Of a DNA stretch of 64,000 bases, positions 1 to 9,696 are shown one piece after another. Under the pieces are notes generated by a model. That model was given only the letters and a program-made list of their open reading frames with translations, had not been told where the DNA came from and did not search any database. The stretch lies in NCBI GenBank assembly GCA_014058105.1, contig JACGCM010000018.1:434001-498000 (forward strand), read 5' to 3'. The DNA is from Kingdonia uniflora (lineage: Eukaryota; Streptophyta; Magnoliopsida; Ranunculales; Circaeasteraceae). How positions within the stretch are numbered: position 1 is the first letter of the stretch; each line of letters begins with the position of its first letter. Both the position numbers and the translations under genes were made by a program.

Positions 1-102
1 ACCGTTTCGTATATGTATGTATAAATAGATATATGTAGAATGACAGAATGTTAAGTGTACATATCGTATTTAGAGATGTCCAAAACCAATGTATTTTTCT
101 TC

Positions 103-277
103 GCAGGTTAACTCACCTAAGTTACCCCTCACGCCTTGTAGGAACCTTGTAGGAACTCACTGAGGTGAGACTCCATCTGTGACCCGCTTAGCGCATAAAT
201 GAGTCGAATCGCTAGAGAGGGTCTGCACCCAGCTATCCAAAGGTGAGAGTTTTCGAATGAGGTAGACCATGGTAGCT
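103..277 (-). pseudogene. Partial DOG1-domain gene copy (decayed)
   Basis: This stretch is closely similar to 1950-2123 inside the DOG1-like gene and is read on the same strand. The DOG1-domain block around [16 protein letters not shown] is preserved. A short duplication (GTAGGAACCTT repeated near 140-165) then shifts the frame, and stops follow. Only about 58 codons are present, with no start or end of the gene. Further right, 498-560 also resembles 2566-2632, upstream of the intact gene. This suggests a tandem duplication of the locus followed by an internal deletion in this copy. It is non-functional as read. Confidence 0.8.
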
Positions 278-520
278 TAGGAACTTGGGATATTCCAGAC
301 GACAGGGTTTACTTAGATACATGAAATGAGACTACCAATGTAAATTTTAAGTAGATTTTGTTTTTGTCATAGTGGTCGGTATGCATGCAGAGGATCACAA
401 GCTTAAGCAGATATATTGAACTTATTAAAACATATTTAATGGCCTCTAAACTTAAGCAGATATATTGGATTTATTTAAACATATTTATTGACGTTTAAAA
501 TATCTCAATGGTTATGTATC
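278..520. other. No gene seen; remnant of duplicated DOG1 flank
   Basis: No ORF of note. It contains two imperfect copies of a short unit (AAGCTTAAGCAGATATATTG and CTTAAGCAGATATATTGGAT near 400 and 450). Its right end begins a stretch that resembles the upstream flank of the intact DOG1-like gene. Confidence 0.5.
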
Positions 521-529
521 CCTCCCTCT

Positions 530-920
530 TCAGAGCAACAACAATAGAGGTCGAGTAAATGGTGTGTAGTTACTGTTTGTGGTGCCGGTGTGACACGATG
601 ACGGGTGCTCGGTTTGGTTAACGGTCAGCCCCTTTACTTTGGCCAGTACCGTGGTTGCTTCAAATCCTTGGTCTTCTTCCTTGAGTTTGAGGCTTGCAAA
701 CGGGTTGAACTCGGCCGATTTCACGGTAACACTTCCTAAGCAAGGTTGTTGAATACACCCAACGGAGGTGGTTGGGGGGGTGGGGTGGGGTGGGGCGTGG
801 AGGCTCCCAAAGCCTCTACTAACCTATGAACTCTACCCGTTAATGCCACTAGATCATGTGCCAGTGTGGCGGGGTCTTTCATGAGGCATGATTGCACTTC
901 AAACTTGCTATTCCAACGCA
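530..920 (-). pseudogene. Decayed coding remnant, family unknown
   Basis: Two minus-strand segments read like real protein but lie in different frames. About 800-920 encodes a stretch containing CLMKDPATLAHDLVALTGRV, followed by a proline-rich segment. 530-724 encodes a stretch containing EFNPFASLKLKEEDQGFEAT. A G-run (768-795 on the plus strand) and stop codons separate them. Codon-like composition and the order variable helix, proline-rich linker, acidic-basic segment suggest the remains of one exon. I do not recognise the family. It sits between the DOG1 partial copy and a MITE and has no visible start codon or splice context. Confidence 0.35.
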
Positions 921-1015
921 GTGGTTAACGTGAACCTACGAACGTGTATTTGTATTAATTCTAACATTAAATTGTATTTAGAGATTGAAACTAGGATTTA
1001 ATTAGAGAATACTAA

Positions 1016-1306
1016 GAGCATCCACAACAGTCTCTGTATAATAGGGAGTACTTTTGAGAAGTTTCAACCCAACTTTGATGTTGTGGATGTATTAGACTCC
1101 CTACAAAAGAGCCACATCACAAAATAAACTTCCTTAACCACTTTAAATTAATTATGTATAAAAATAAGAGGCAAAACAATTCTCTAAACTCCCCATATGG
1201 AGAGAAAAAAAAAAAAAGGATAGAGAGCCTTATAGCGAGCCTCTAAAAGTCATTTTATTACTTTTTGTCTCCTTAAAATAAGTTTAGGGAAGCTGCTGTG
1301 ATGCTC
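1016..1306. mobile_element. Tourist-like MITE (PIF/Harbinger type), 291 bp
   Basis: The termini are inverted: GAGCATCCACAACAG at the left, and the right end reads GAGCATCACAGCAGC on the other strand. The element is flanked by TAA on both sides (1013-1015 and 1307-1309), the TWA target duplication of PIF/Harbinger elements. There is no coding capacity and the interior is AT-rich with an A-run. Confidence 0.8.
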
Positions 1307-1309
1307 TAA

Positions 1310-1588
1310 GCTATTTCCTTTTTCCTTTTTCTGTTTTTTTTTTTAATAAAAAACAACTAACTAGATATACACCACTCTCTCCATTATATTCTAGATAGCC
1401 TAGAATCTCTCCTACAATATCCCCCTTAACTTTGCAATTAAAATTAAATAAAACTTTTTAAAACTAAAAGCTAACTTATCTGTAGAAACATGAAATAAAA
1501 TGCATAAAATAAAGATAGGCCAACGCGCAGTAGATCTACCGACACTAATTAGAGGCGTGCCGCGTCATAACATGTAATAAAGCACCCT
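1310..1588. other. AT-rich spacer downstream of the DOG1-like gene
   Basis: This is the 3' side of the minus-strand DOG1-like gene. It is AT-rich with T and A runs. No conserved terminator signal is identifiable beyond scattered AATAAA-like words on the minus strand. Confidence 0.4.
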
Positions 1589-2344
1589 TCAAATACTCCC
1601 ATGTTGTTGATCCCTTCTCTTACCCCACTCATGCATTGAGAGATGAAGTTTCTTAGCAGCAATCAGATAATCTATAGCTTGGAACGGTGTGAGTATCGCT
1701 AGAAGCTCTTTCAATGTACTCAACCTAAGCTTATCTGCATCTTTTAGTATTGTAGCCAACGCCAACGAGTGTGCATCGAGAGCCCGGTCGACATCATCAT
1801 TTGACTCACCAACTCGCCCTGAGTCAAATTCATTAGCAATCAAAGCTAGTGGATCATCTGCAATGTCTTCCTGCATGCTTGCCATCTTATTAGACAACTT
1901 CTCTTCCTCTTTATAGATCTTACACTGTAAATCGTTAACCAGGCCGAGTTGCTCGCAGGTTAACTCACCTAAGTTACCCCTCCTCACGCCTTGAAGGTAC
2001 TCAGTAAGGTGAGACTCTATCTGTGACCCGCTTAGCGTGTAAATGAGGCGAATTGCTAGAGAGGGTCTACACCCGGCTATCCAAAGGTGCGAGTTTTCGA
2101 ATGAGGTGCACCATGGCGGAGCAAATAAGAACGGGGCGTTAGCGGGTGCGAGTGCAGCCCGTTCCTCGTAATATTGCTCAAAGTGTAAGATGGATTTTTG
2201 AATGACAAGGCAGAACTTTTTATCATCTCCTGGACTATCTTTCAGTGTTTGGAGGAGTTCTCGGAGGTCATTTTGTTGTTGAATGATCCAATTCTCAAAA
2301 CAACAATGTAAACGAGATTCTTCGGATGATGATGTTGTTGCCAT
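1589..2344 (-). CDS. DOG1-domain protein (DOG1-like), intact
   Basis: A 251-residue single-exon ORF. It begins MATTSSSEESRLHCCFENW and shows the DOG1/TGA-associated domain layout. An N-terminal FENWIIQQQNDLRELLQTL helix comes first. HFEQYYEERAA follows at about 55-65, then a [16 protein letters not shown] block at about 80-95, the family's characteristic W..G.RPS region, and a helical C-terminal half with LKELLAILTPFQAIDYLIAA. DOG1-family proteins include the seed-dormancy regulator DOG1, DOG1-likes and the C-terminal half of TGA bZIP factors. This protein has no bZIP region, so it belongs with the DOG1-like group. The start is chosen because the ORF begins cleanly there and the following residues match the usual N-terminus length. 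It is the only host gene here that looks complete. Which paralogue it is cannot be told, and expression is unproven. Confidence 0.85.
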   Translation of the reverse strand: MATTSSSEESRLHCCFENWIIQQQNDLRELLQTLKDSPGDDKKFCLVIQKSILHFEQYYEERAALAPANAPFLFAPPWCTSFENSHLWIAGCRPSLAIRLIYTLSGSQIESHLTEYLQGVRRGNLGELTCEQLGLVNDLQCKIYKEEEKLSNKMASMQEDIADDPLALIANEFDSGRVGESNDDVDRALDAHSLALATILKDADKLRLSTLKELLAILTPFQAIDYLIAAKKLHLSMHEWGKRRDQQHGSI

Positions 2345-2760
2345 GAGAATTGGATATCAGTGCTTGAATTTAACTTGTATCTTATAAGACTTAGGTAGGA
2401 CCTTTGTATATTGGAAAGGGCGTAGTTTAGGCACAAAAAATGAGAGATACCAGTAGGAGTTTAAGTCTTTTTGTTTTTTTGTTCATCGTGCCTTACATGC
2501 AGACAGGACCAAAGTGACCAATCTAATGGTTTCCAGTACTTATCTTCATTAAAGCATCTCCAAAAATATCTCAATGGTTATGTCATATGTGCCCCTCTCA
2601 CTTTTAGAACAACTGTAATAGAGGTTAAATATTATTATTATTTTATTTTATTTTGTTTCCCCAATACGTAAACATTGCTTAGAAAAGTAAAGTAATACAT
2701 AAAGTTTTGAACCCAATGGGATATCATACATAAAAAAACTAGTGTTAACCCCCCTTTTCA
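2345..2760. other. Upstream region of the DOG1-like gene
   Basis: This region should hold the promoter of the minus-strand DOG1-like gene. No gene is visible in it. 2566-2632 is repeated, with changes, at 498-560, marking the extent of the local duplication. No unambiguous TATA box was found. Confidence 0.4.
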
Positions 2761-2763
2761 AGC

Positions 2764-3360
2764 GTGCTTCACACGCCTCCTCTCAGAATCAACGTCAGAA
2801 TCTCTGAGTTACAAATCATCAATGCCCTCTCTGAAGATTGTAAAATGGGTAAAGCTCCGGAGATTAAAAGTTGCATGTGGATGATACCTAATGAGAACGA
2901 AATTAAATTATGCTGTGACGGTTCAGCGTTGGGAAATCCGGGTCCTTCTGATATTGGAATTGTTTATAGATATTGGAAAAGCAGAGTCCTAGGAACGTTC
3001 TGCAAAGCAGTTGGAATAACAACCAATTACATGGCTGAAGTTAATGCTATCATAGACGGGGTGAAAAAAGCGGTACACCGAGGATGGAAAAACCTGCGGA
3101 TTGTTTCAGACTCCACAACAACAATCAATGCTTTCGTCACGCAGAAAATACCTTGGAAAATTCAGAAATAAGTGGACACAAATACTCAACTCTATACAAG
3201 CAATCAGATTCAGCGCAACCTGGAGATAAAACAAATTTTTCGGCAGATACAATGGCTAAAAGAGGATCCAGAGATAGCATATCCTTTGAGGAATAGACTG
3301 AGGGAAGACCGGAACTCCTTACAAGGATTGAAGACCCCCACACGGAATACTTTAGATTTT
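2764..3360 (+). pseudogene. RNase H-like domain of LINE ORF2 (fragment)
   Basis: The first frame encodes LCCDGSALGNPGPSDIGIVY, the first acidic strand of plant retroelement RNase H domains. TTNYMAEVNAIIDGVKKAV (second acidic residue) and LRIVSDSTTTINAF (third) follow, and then a stop at 3169. The domain continues in other frames, with FSADTMAKRGS supplying the expected last Asp and a RPELLTRIEDPHTEYF-like C-terminus. The reading therefore carries at least two frameshifts or stops. The domain would remove RNA from RNA-DNA hybrids during LINE reverse transcription. The copy is inactive. The first ~11 codons of the ORF lie in flanking DNA. Confidence 0.8.
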
Positions 3361-3483
3361 GTTGATATCTGTAGTTTCGTAGTTTTCTTGTAGTTATTTT
3401 GGGCTCTCCTCGCCTAACTAGACGAGGTCCCCTAGTTTGTAAAGGCTGTTTCGTTTGTTATAAAATCCTTTTGCAAAAAAATG
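2797..3483 (+). mobile_element. 5'-truncated LINE tail with RNase H domain
   Basis: The flanking sequence TCAGAATCAACGTC (2783-2796) is repeated as TCAGAATCAACATC (3484-3497): a 14-bp duplication with one mismatch, typical of target-primed insertion. The right end carries a short A-run (3475-3481) after TTATAAAATCCTTTTGC. The interior encodes the C-terminus of an L1-type ORF2. Together these support a short 5'-truncated copy, inserted in plus orientation. Confidence 0.85.
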
Positions 3484-3497
3484 TCAGAATCAACATC

Positions 3498-3935
3498 ATC
3501 GTGCCTAGACCGACTGTAAAAACTAAAAAGGGCCCGAATACATTGTTTTTAGGCAACAACTAAACGTGGGTCTCATTTCTTGTAACCGACTGTATTTTGT
3601 TGAGGTGTTCCACCTTGATTTTATTTAGCAACCGCAAATACCTAAATTCCTCGAATAACTTACCAAGGTGGATAGAAAAATTTGGGAGTGACATATCTCC
3701 AAATTAAAACGCTCCGGTTTGGAAAAAATACAATCTCCGCCAACGCACATCCCTAAATTCTTCGTCACCGTCTTCTTTCTTTAAAAACGGTTTCTCTTCC
3801 CCACCATAATTTCTCTACTTGATTTTTTCTTTCTCGTTTGCCATGGAATTTATTTTTGTTCCACCATTAACACCATATATTAATCGTCATTACTGGAACA
3901 AAAATCGCCGTGAGGATTATACCGTCCCACCCAGA
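3498..3935. other. Non-coding stretch, inverted CCACCTTG/CAAGGTGG pair
   Basis: No ORF of note. The words CCACCTTG (about 3610) and CAAGGTGG (about 3665) could pair, but no flanking duplication was found to define an element. Confidence 0.3.
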
Positions 3936-3939
3936 ACCA

Positions 3940-4395
3940 GCCATACCTTGATGCAACTTAGGCCGTCGCCCAAGGCCCATGCAGAATAAAAGCCCCAAAA
4001 TAATTTCCATACCAAGAGACCTATTCAAAAATAAAATATGAATTAAAAAAATACAGTCTTATTATCAATAATTAGCCTTATGTTAAGTGTTTTAAGTTAT
4101 TTTGTTTTATACATTTATTTTTGGAATCATATCACAAAATTTTTATGATTCAAATTGATCATATTTTAGTAATCAAACTAATGAAGCATTTTATTGACGT
4201 GTGTCTAAGGGACAATTCCAAATTCCAATAAGAAAAATACATTTATACGTAAATTTAGAGATCAGTATTGATTTTATTTTCGTGCATTACTATATGTATG
4301 ACATACAAAAATTAGATACAAAATAATACAATGAAAATGCCCCCTTTTTGGGGTTGACCTAAGGCCCCCAAAGGGTTAAGGATGGCCAGGTCCCA
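3940..4395. mobile_element. Probable non-autonomous hAT-like MITE
   Basis: The two ends are imperfect inverted versions of each other. The left end is CCTTGATGCAACTTAGGCC.. and the right end, read on the other strand, is GGCCATCCTTAACCC followed by TTTGGGGGCCTTAGG. The interior is very AT-rich and non-coding. The GGGGCCTTAGG type of terminus is common among plant hAT-like MITEs. I could not fix an 8-bp target duplication, so limits and class are tentative. Confidence 0.4.
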
Positions 4396-5061
4396 CCGTA
4401 GGTGAGCACTTACGGGATAATAGTCACAATAAGTACCTAGTTACGTGGCGAATCACCGAAGTAGGGACATACGGCGACGATATTCATTGTAATAGGCTTA
4501 CAGGTTGTTGTAGGGGCTTAATCTCGTAGAGGGGAGATTAAACTCTTACACCACTGTGTTTATACTCAACTAGGGGTTTTAACAAGTATGTTTAATAGAA
4601 ATAGGGAAGGCTTCCAATAGACACACTTGCGTGGAGTCCTAGAATGTGATTCCTCCACGATCTCTAGTGAGAATTTGTAAGATGAGATGGTATATATGAA
4701 TGAGATTACAGACAAAGGCTGGAGTAGACTAAATCTTCAAGTTTCAGAAGGTGCTCGAAGGTTATCAGAACTTTTCTAGGGTGTGTGGGGGGAAAAATCT
4801 CAACCTCTTTATGGTAGTTCTCCTCCCTTATTTATAAAAGATAGGAAAGGTGACGTCGCCATAGAGAGGTAAAATTACAAGTGTATCCTTCTTTACAGCT
4901 GTCTTGTACTGAAGTCGGTTATGCTAGAGTTGTCTGTTGGTTGTCTACTTTCGACCTGGAGCTGAGCTGGACTTAAGCATGGTCGAAGCTTTAATAGACT
5001 ATGGAATAGGCTCTGTGGTGGTTCTAGTAGATCTGTAAGTATGGTAAGATTCGATTTGATC

Positions 5062-5167
5062 GGGAGTCTTCGAGTACCCATTCCGTTCTCGAAGGCTGCG
5101 AGTAGGCTTCGAGCTGCTCAGGAGTCTTCGAGTACCCATTCCATGACCGAAGGCTGCGAGTAGGCTA
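5062..5167. repeat. Two-copy direct repeat, 60-bp period
   Basis: GGAGTCTTCGAGTACCCATT.. followed by CGAAGGCTGCGAGTAGGCT occurs at 5062-5107 and again at 5122-5167 with few differences. Confidence 0.8.
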
Positions 5168-5238
5168 CTATAGTTGCAGTGCCTCTCTCGTCGTAATAAC
5201 TTAATTGCAGTGACAGTTATCCGTAGTAACGTTGGTGT

Positions 5239-5402
5239 AAGTAGGCACTTACATTGGTTTAAAGTATGCATTTACATTAGTTTAAATGGGTACTTACGCT
5301 GTGAAGTATACACTTACGTTAGTGTAAGTGGACACTTATGCTTTGAAGTATGAACTTATGTTAGTGTAAGTTGGCATTTACGTTTTGAAGTAAGCACTTT
5401 AA
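5239..5402. repeat. Imperfect tandem repeat, ~42-bp unit, 4 copies
   Basis: Units of the form AAGTGGACACTTATGCTTTG.. AAGTATGAACTTATGTTAGT run four times with substitutions and a 3-bp indel in the first copy. Each unit contains inverted CACTTA/TAAGTG words. Confidence 0.75.
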
Positions 5403-5515
5403 TATTCAGATCTTAGAGCATCTGCAGCAGTAGGGTGGGTAAATTCACCCAAATCCAAGGTGGATTCAATCCACCCCACAACAGTTCGAAGATTGATCAA
5501 GGTGAATGTTACTCA

Positions 5516-5689
5516 CCGCAGTTTTAAACTGCGGGGCATAATCTATGTCCACGATCTAGCCACGTATCTCTATGATAAACGTCCATAACATACGCGCAGT
5601 TCTGAACTGCGGGAAAGGAGAACCAATCAGAGTGTGCCACATATTTTTATTTTTTTAAATCTTGTCGCACAATTCAAAACTACGAGGCA
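5516..5689. repeat. Left subterminal palindromic boxes of Harbinger-1 (3)
   Basis: Boxes at 5516-5539, 5593-5613 and 5664-5689. The best copy is CCGCAGTTTTAAACTGCGG, a 19-bp palindrome with 9-bp arms, followed by GGCAT. The third is degenerate. They are likely binding sites for the element's own transposase or Myb partner (inference). Confidence 0.8.
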
Positions 5690-5848
5690 AGAGCCTGCAT
5701 GAAATCACTTCGAAACATACTTCATTCATTTCTTATTTCATTTCCTCAAGTTTGGTTCTAAGTTTGATAAACCCAAAACCAACTTATTCCTCAAGTTTCC
5801 TAACCCCCATATTTTCCTCAATAATTCAAGGCCATTAATAGAATATCA

Positions 5849-6672
5849 ATGTCAGAAGAGTCCAGTTATGTTATTCCCAAAACAAGACGTAGGCCAAGCT
5901 CTGAAGTTAAACAAAGGGGGTTAGTAACCAATATATGGCCGCTACACCTCACAGAAAATGATCCTACCCCAACCCTCGAGGATTTGCACCGAGTGGATAT
6001 TCACCCGGATAACTGGCTCATATTTCCATTGGATCGGAGGAATTATCGGTAAGTTTTTTGTGTAAAATTTATGTGTTATTAACGTTGTTTGCGAAATGTT
6101 CGACGAGAATGAAAATTTAATAAGTTAATGTGTTTTTTTTTGCAGAACCGAGATTAAATACAATGTAGGGGATTACTCGATAAAGTATTGAAGTGGCACC
6201 AATAGATTGCCAAGTATCTAACGTTAAAGAGGTTGGTCGACGATATGGGTTTCGAAGAGTTTTTGCCAATTAATGCGGGAAACTTTGATAACAGGTTGAT
6301 TTATGCTCTCGTAGAAAGGTGGTGGCCTTCCATCCATATCAATTCCCTTGTGGGGAACTTGGTTTTACGTCGTTAGACTTCATCATGCTAACGGGCTTAT
6401 TTTTTGGGATGGGTCTCGAACTCCCGTACGACGATAAGTACTCGAAGTTCGAAGAAGCAGAAACGATGTTCGCCGGAATCACAACCAATGACAGTAGGTA
6501 CGGTAATATCACTCTCGCGTATTTGAAAACCTGGAAAAAGACTTTGTATCCTGAACTCAACAATTACAACCATGACATGGATATCGTGTATGCGAGGGCA
6601 TTTATTGCATATATGATCAATAATATCTTCTTCTCAAATGCTAGCACATCTATCCGGTTGTATCTCCGGTGA
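5849..6672 (+). pseudogene. Plant mobile domain (PMD) gene remnant
   Basis: Exon 1 starts MSEESSYVIPKTRRRPSSEV and ends at about 6050 before a GTAAGT donor. An acceptor TTTTTTTTGCAG at about 6145 leads into exon 2. Exon 2 encodes, in broken frames, DDMGFEEFLPINAGNFDNRL, then ALVERWWPSIH, then FPCGELGFTSLDFIMLTGL and GLELPYDDKYSKFEEAE. This order (..ALVERW.P.THTF..PCGE.T.TL.D...L.GL) is that of the PMD found in MAIN/MAIL1 and in proteins annotated as phosphatase-7 long-form homologues. Stops and a frameshift occur around 6170-6340, and the C-terminal half of the domain is missing. PMD proteins are nuclear silencing-related factors or transposon-borne relatives. Here the gene sits just inside the left terminus of Harbinger-1 and reads inward. 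Confidence 0.8.
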
Positions 6673-7734
6673 TCTCTCCAGTTCTCACAAGAAGTAATAT
6701 GTGTAGAAAGACGAAGTCTAAAAGAAAGACGGCACCGACACCTATTATAGTTGTGGATGTAGTTGAGGTTGAGGATGAATTTGATGACGGTAAAAAAAGA
6801 TACAAGAACTACAAAAATCGGTCGTCCGATAACTTCGTAAATCTCGCATGCTCTTTGGTCCCAAGTGTCTCAAAACCTTGCTACCGCGAACACTCAAAAA
6901 GCTACTACATTTTGGTTCAAGGTGCGTGACCAATTCAACTCGTTCTATAATAACCAATCGATTTGTCAATCATACAACGGTGTCAATTACGCGTATAAAG
7001 GGCGGCTCAATAAAGATTGTTCAATTTTTAGAGGTATCATTCAAGACCTCAAAAGCTGACATTTTACCGGCATTGAAACAGGCGACTTCGAAAGTTTTTT
7101 TTTTCTCATTTCATTAATTTTGTTAGGTAAATCGTACTCATTAGATTTTGAAACTTGATTTCTAGGAATTTATGGCATACGAGATATTTGGAAAAATACA
7201 AAAAAAAAAAAAAAAAAACCATTCCAATTTCGGGAGGCTTACAAAATTTTGCAGCATTACCCAAAATGGTCACAAATTCATCACATCGGGCGCAACCCGG
7301 CCGCAACGTCGCTAGGAAGTCAAATTTTAACGATATCCCAGGTAACTCTATCAACACCGATCCCTCTACACCTACTTCTAGCCCTCTAAATGTCGTAATT
7401 CTGGATGATTCTACTAACATGGATGTACCACTATATGTTTGCGTGGAAGTACGACTGGACGGCAAAAAAAAAATACAAGGCAAAAGAAGCGGCAAAGTCA
7501 AATATAGGTTATTGGGAGAAGAAGATGTTTGAGACGATGATAAGCATGATGACGACATGGAATGTAAGAGACAGACATAAGAAAGAGAAAAATAAAGCTA
7601 GAGCTAGAGCATGACAAGAACAAAAGTTGGCTAGAGGGGCAAAAATTCAAAGAAGGCGTAAAATGGAGCTAACTAGAAATAAAGCCATCGAAGATGCGCA
7701 TTTGGTTAAGGTGATGACAGCGGACACAACTAAC
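6669..7734 (+). pseudogene. Myb/SANT-like (NAM-associated) Harbinger gene, 5' part
   Basis: Fragments in several frames follow the layout of the second gene of plant PIF/Harbinger elements. There is an acidic VEVEDEFDDGKKRYKNYKNR leader, then TTFWFKVRDQFNSFYNNQSI and YAYKGRLNKDCSIFRGIIQD (trihelix/SANT-like core). After a poly-A interruption comes a lysine-rich KKKYKAKEAAKSNIGYWEKK segment, typical of the NAM-associated C-terminus. In autonomous elements this protein helps the transposase bind the ends. Reading breaks at several frameshifts. The gene is cut by CACTA-1 after an MTADTTN-encoding stretch and resumes at 13757. Confidence 0.75.
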
Positions 7735-7929
7735 CACTACAAGAAAAATGGGCAGTAGCCACGGGTAACTTCCAGTTTTTGCTACAGTTTTCTCGGTGAC
7801 AAAGTGCCACAGTATGAGTAGTGGCTACTAGACAAAAGTAGTAGCTAAAACTACTAATAATACAAAAAACACCGATTGATAATAACAACTCTCTAAAAAA
7901 AACTGTGGGAGAAACCAAAATTCACTTTC

Positions 7930-9690
7930 CCTTACGATTACGGGAAAACTAAACCCAATCTTCACATTTATCTCCATGATTCCCAAACTTCAATTTTCCA
8001 ATTTCTCTCTTAAGGTTTGCCAATCTTCGATTCCCAATTCTCTCTCTTGCTTGGGTTTTGAATGGAATTGTTCTAAATTGGGGGAAGAATGTAGAAATCA
8101 AGATGAGATGAAAGTGTTAACAATGGTGATTTCAAGTTGGTACGAGCAAATATGGAGAAGAATTACGAAGAGGGTGCGGTTAGGGTTTCAAAATTTTCAA
8201 GAACTCATCGTGGGTAGAAACCGCAACTCCTCTAAGTTTCGTAGTCATTAAATCTCCTTTAATTCTGAGTTTTTACTTGCTATTAGTTTGTACTCTTTCT
8301 TTCAAATCATTTATCGTTACGCGGTTTGTAGTTTTTCGAGCTAAAATAGTGGTGGGATCTCGTTCTTTGTTTGTAGTTGTAAGATAGATCGGTTAAAATT
8401 ATGATTATTAAGATTCTGAAATTGCAAAACCTTCGCAGACTTTTTGCTCGCCGAGGCCTTTCACACATTTCTGCTTGTGGTGGCAATTAGGACTTTCATA
8501 ACTAGCAAGCTAGATGGGTTCTTCGCGGTTACTTCTGATGGTTGTGAATTGTGTTGTTTGCACATGAAATTCTCATCAACTGGTAATTTGCGAGACCAAA
8601 TAAATATTTACTTGGTTGCTAGCAATTATCTCATTGCAAACATCTTCAAAAGCTTTCCTGAGCTCATCCTCTTCTTTAGTTAGCGATAAAAGTTCAATGG
8701 TGACAACTAAAATGAGCAAGTTTATGATTCGTTTCTACTTGTTGAACTATTATGTTTAGTCGTCTCATCCCTAAGACATTCTTCTTGATTAATGAATTTC
8801 TCATGAATTTTATGGAAAAAAAGGAACTTTCTGAATCTGATTTGTTTGTCTTCTTTTCACCCTAATTTTTCAAATAACTGATGGATTCAAGTACTAGAAC
8901 TCGATGGGGGAAAAGGTCCAGCTGCTGAAAATGGAAGAACTTCAAGGTACATTTCTATCAGAATATAACATCTTACTTACCATGTTAATTTGTGCAAGTT
9001 TCATTTTTGTTTCATTTTTATTATTGCATTTGTAGGTTTACTTTGATGTAGCATTACAACATCATCAAGTAGAGAATCTAAACTCTTGGCTGGAAATCAA
9101 AGTTTTGGACAGGTTATCCATTTCACCTATTGCTCTTAAATGATTAATCTCTTTTAATTTTGTTAAGTGTAGGATTAGCTAAATTCTTATCTAGAAATGA
9201 GAGTATCCTAAATATATATGCTCTTAAATGGGTTGTTCATTTTTAAGGCTATTTTACTATAATTTTGAGTTGTGTGTTAAGGTTGCTTTGGCAATTCAAA
9301 TGTCTAGTTGGTTTATGTTAATTAACCTTTTGTACATTTATCTTTACAAGTGTTGAAACAACCATTGTACATGAAGCTACGGCAGAATATTTAGAGAAGT
9401 TGTGATTATTAAATAATTTGCTTTCTCAATAAATTATTTGTTTTCTCATTTTACAATTGCTAACTAATTAGACTATCCAATGTGGTTTAAATTTAATTCC
9501 CACATCTTTTTCTTTGCGATCTCCTAGGTTAGATTTAACTTAATTAGGTGGGATGTTCAGTATACCCCCTATAATGGATTGTTTTCTCCTAGGTTAATCT
9601 TAAATTTATTGAAGTTTCTTCTACTATTTAGTTTTGCTTGGCGTTGTCTTTGGTATCACTTGCTTATTGATTCTATTGGAACACGTATGA
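7930..9690 (+). other. CACTA-1 left interior, UTR/intron-like DNA
   Basis: AT-rich sequence resembling plant leader and intron DNA, with pyrimidine-rich tracts. Two short exon-like stretches occur before GT-type donors. One near 8895-8948 reads LELDGGKGPAAENGRTSR, and one near 9035-9112 reads VYFDVALQHHQVENLNSWLE. I cannot assign them. A further stretch near 8430-8480 reads RRLFARRGLSHISACGGN before breaking. They may be pieces of additional captured genes. Confidence 0.35.
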
Positions 9691-9696
9691 CAGTTA

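Larger units (their letters stand above)
4396..5412. other. Non-coding, LTR-like region left of Harbinger-1
   Basis: No gene seen. The sequence has promoter-like TATA words (TATATATGAATG near 4690 and TTTATAAAAGA near 4830) and resembles in organisation the LTR at 16395-17069. It may be a diverged LTR into which Harbinger-1 inserted. The sequence right of Harbinger-1 (16059-16390) has the same CACTTACG-rich character. No LTR limits could be set. Confidence 0.3.

Noticed and set aside
1689..1916. Ser-rich plus-strand open frame
   Set aside because: Antisense shadow of the intact DOG1-like gene.
7155..7558. Opposing open frames of 125 and 150 codons
   Set aside because: The plus frame includes a poly-Lys run from an A-tract and the minus frame is low-complexity. 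The real signal here is the Myb-like gene in another frame.
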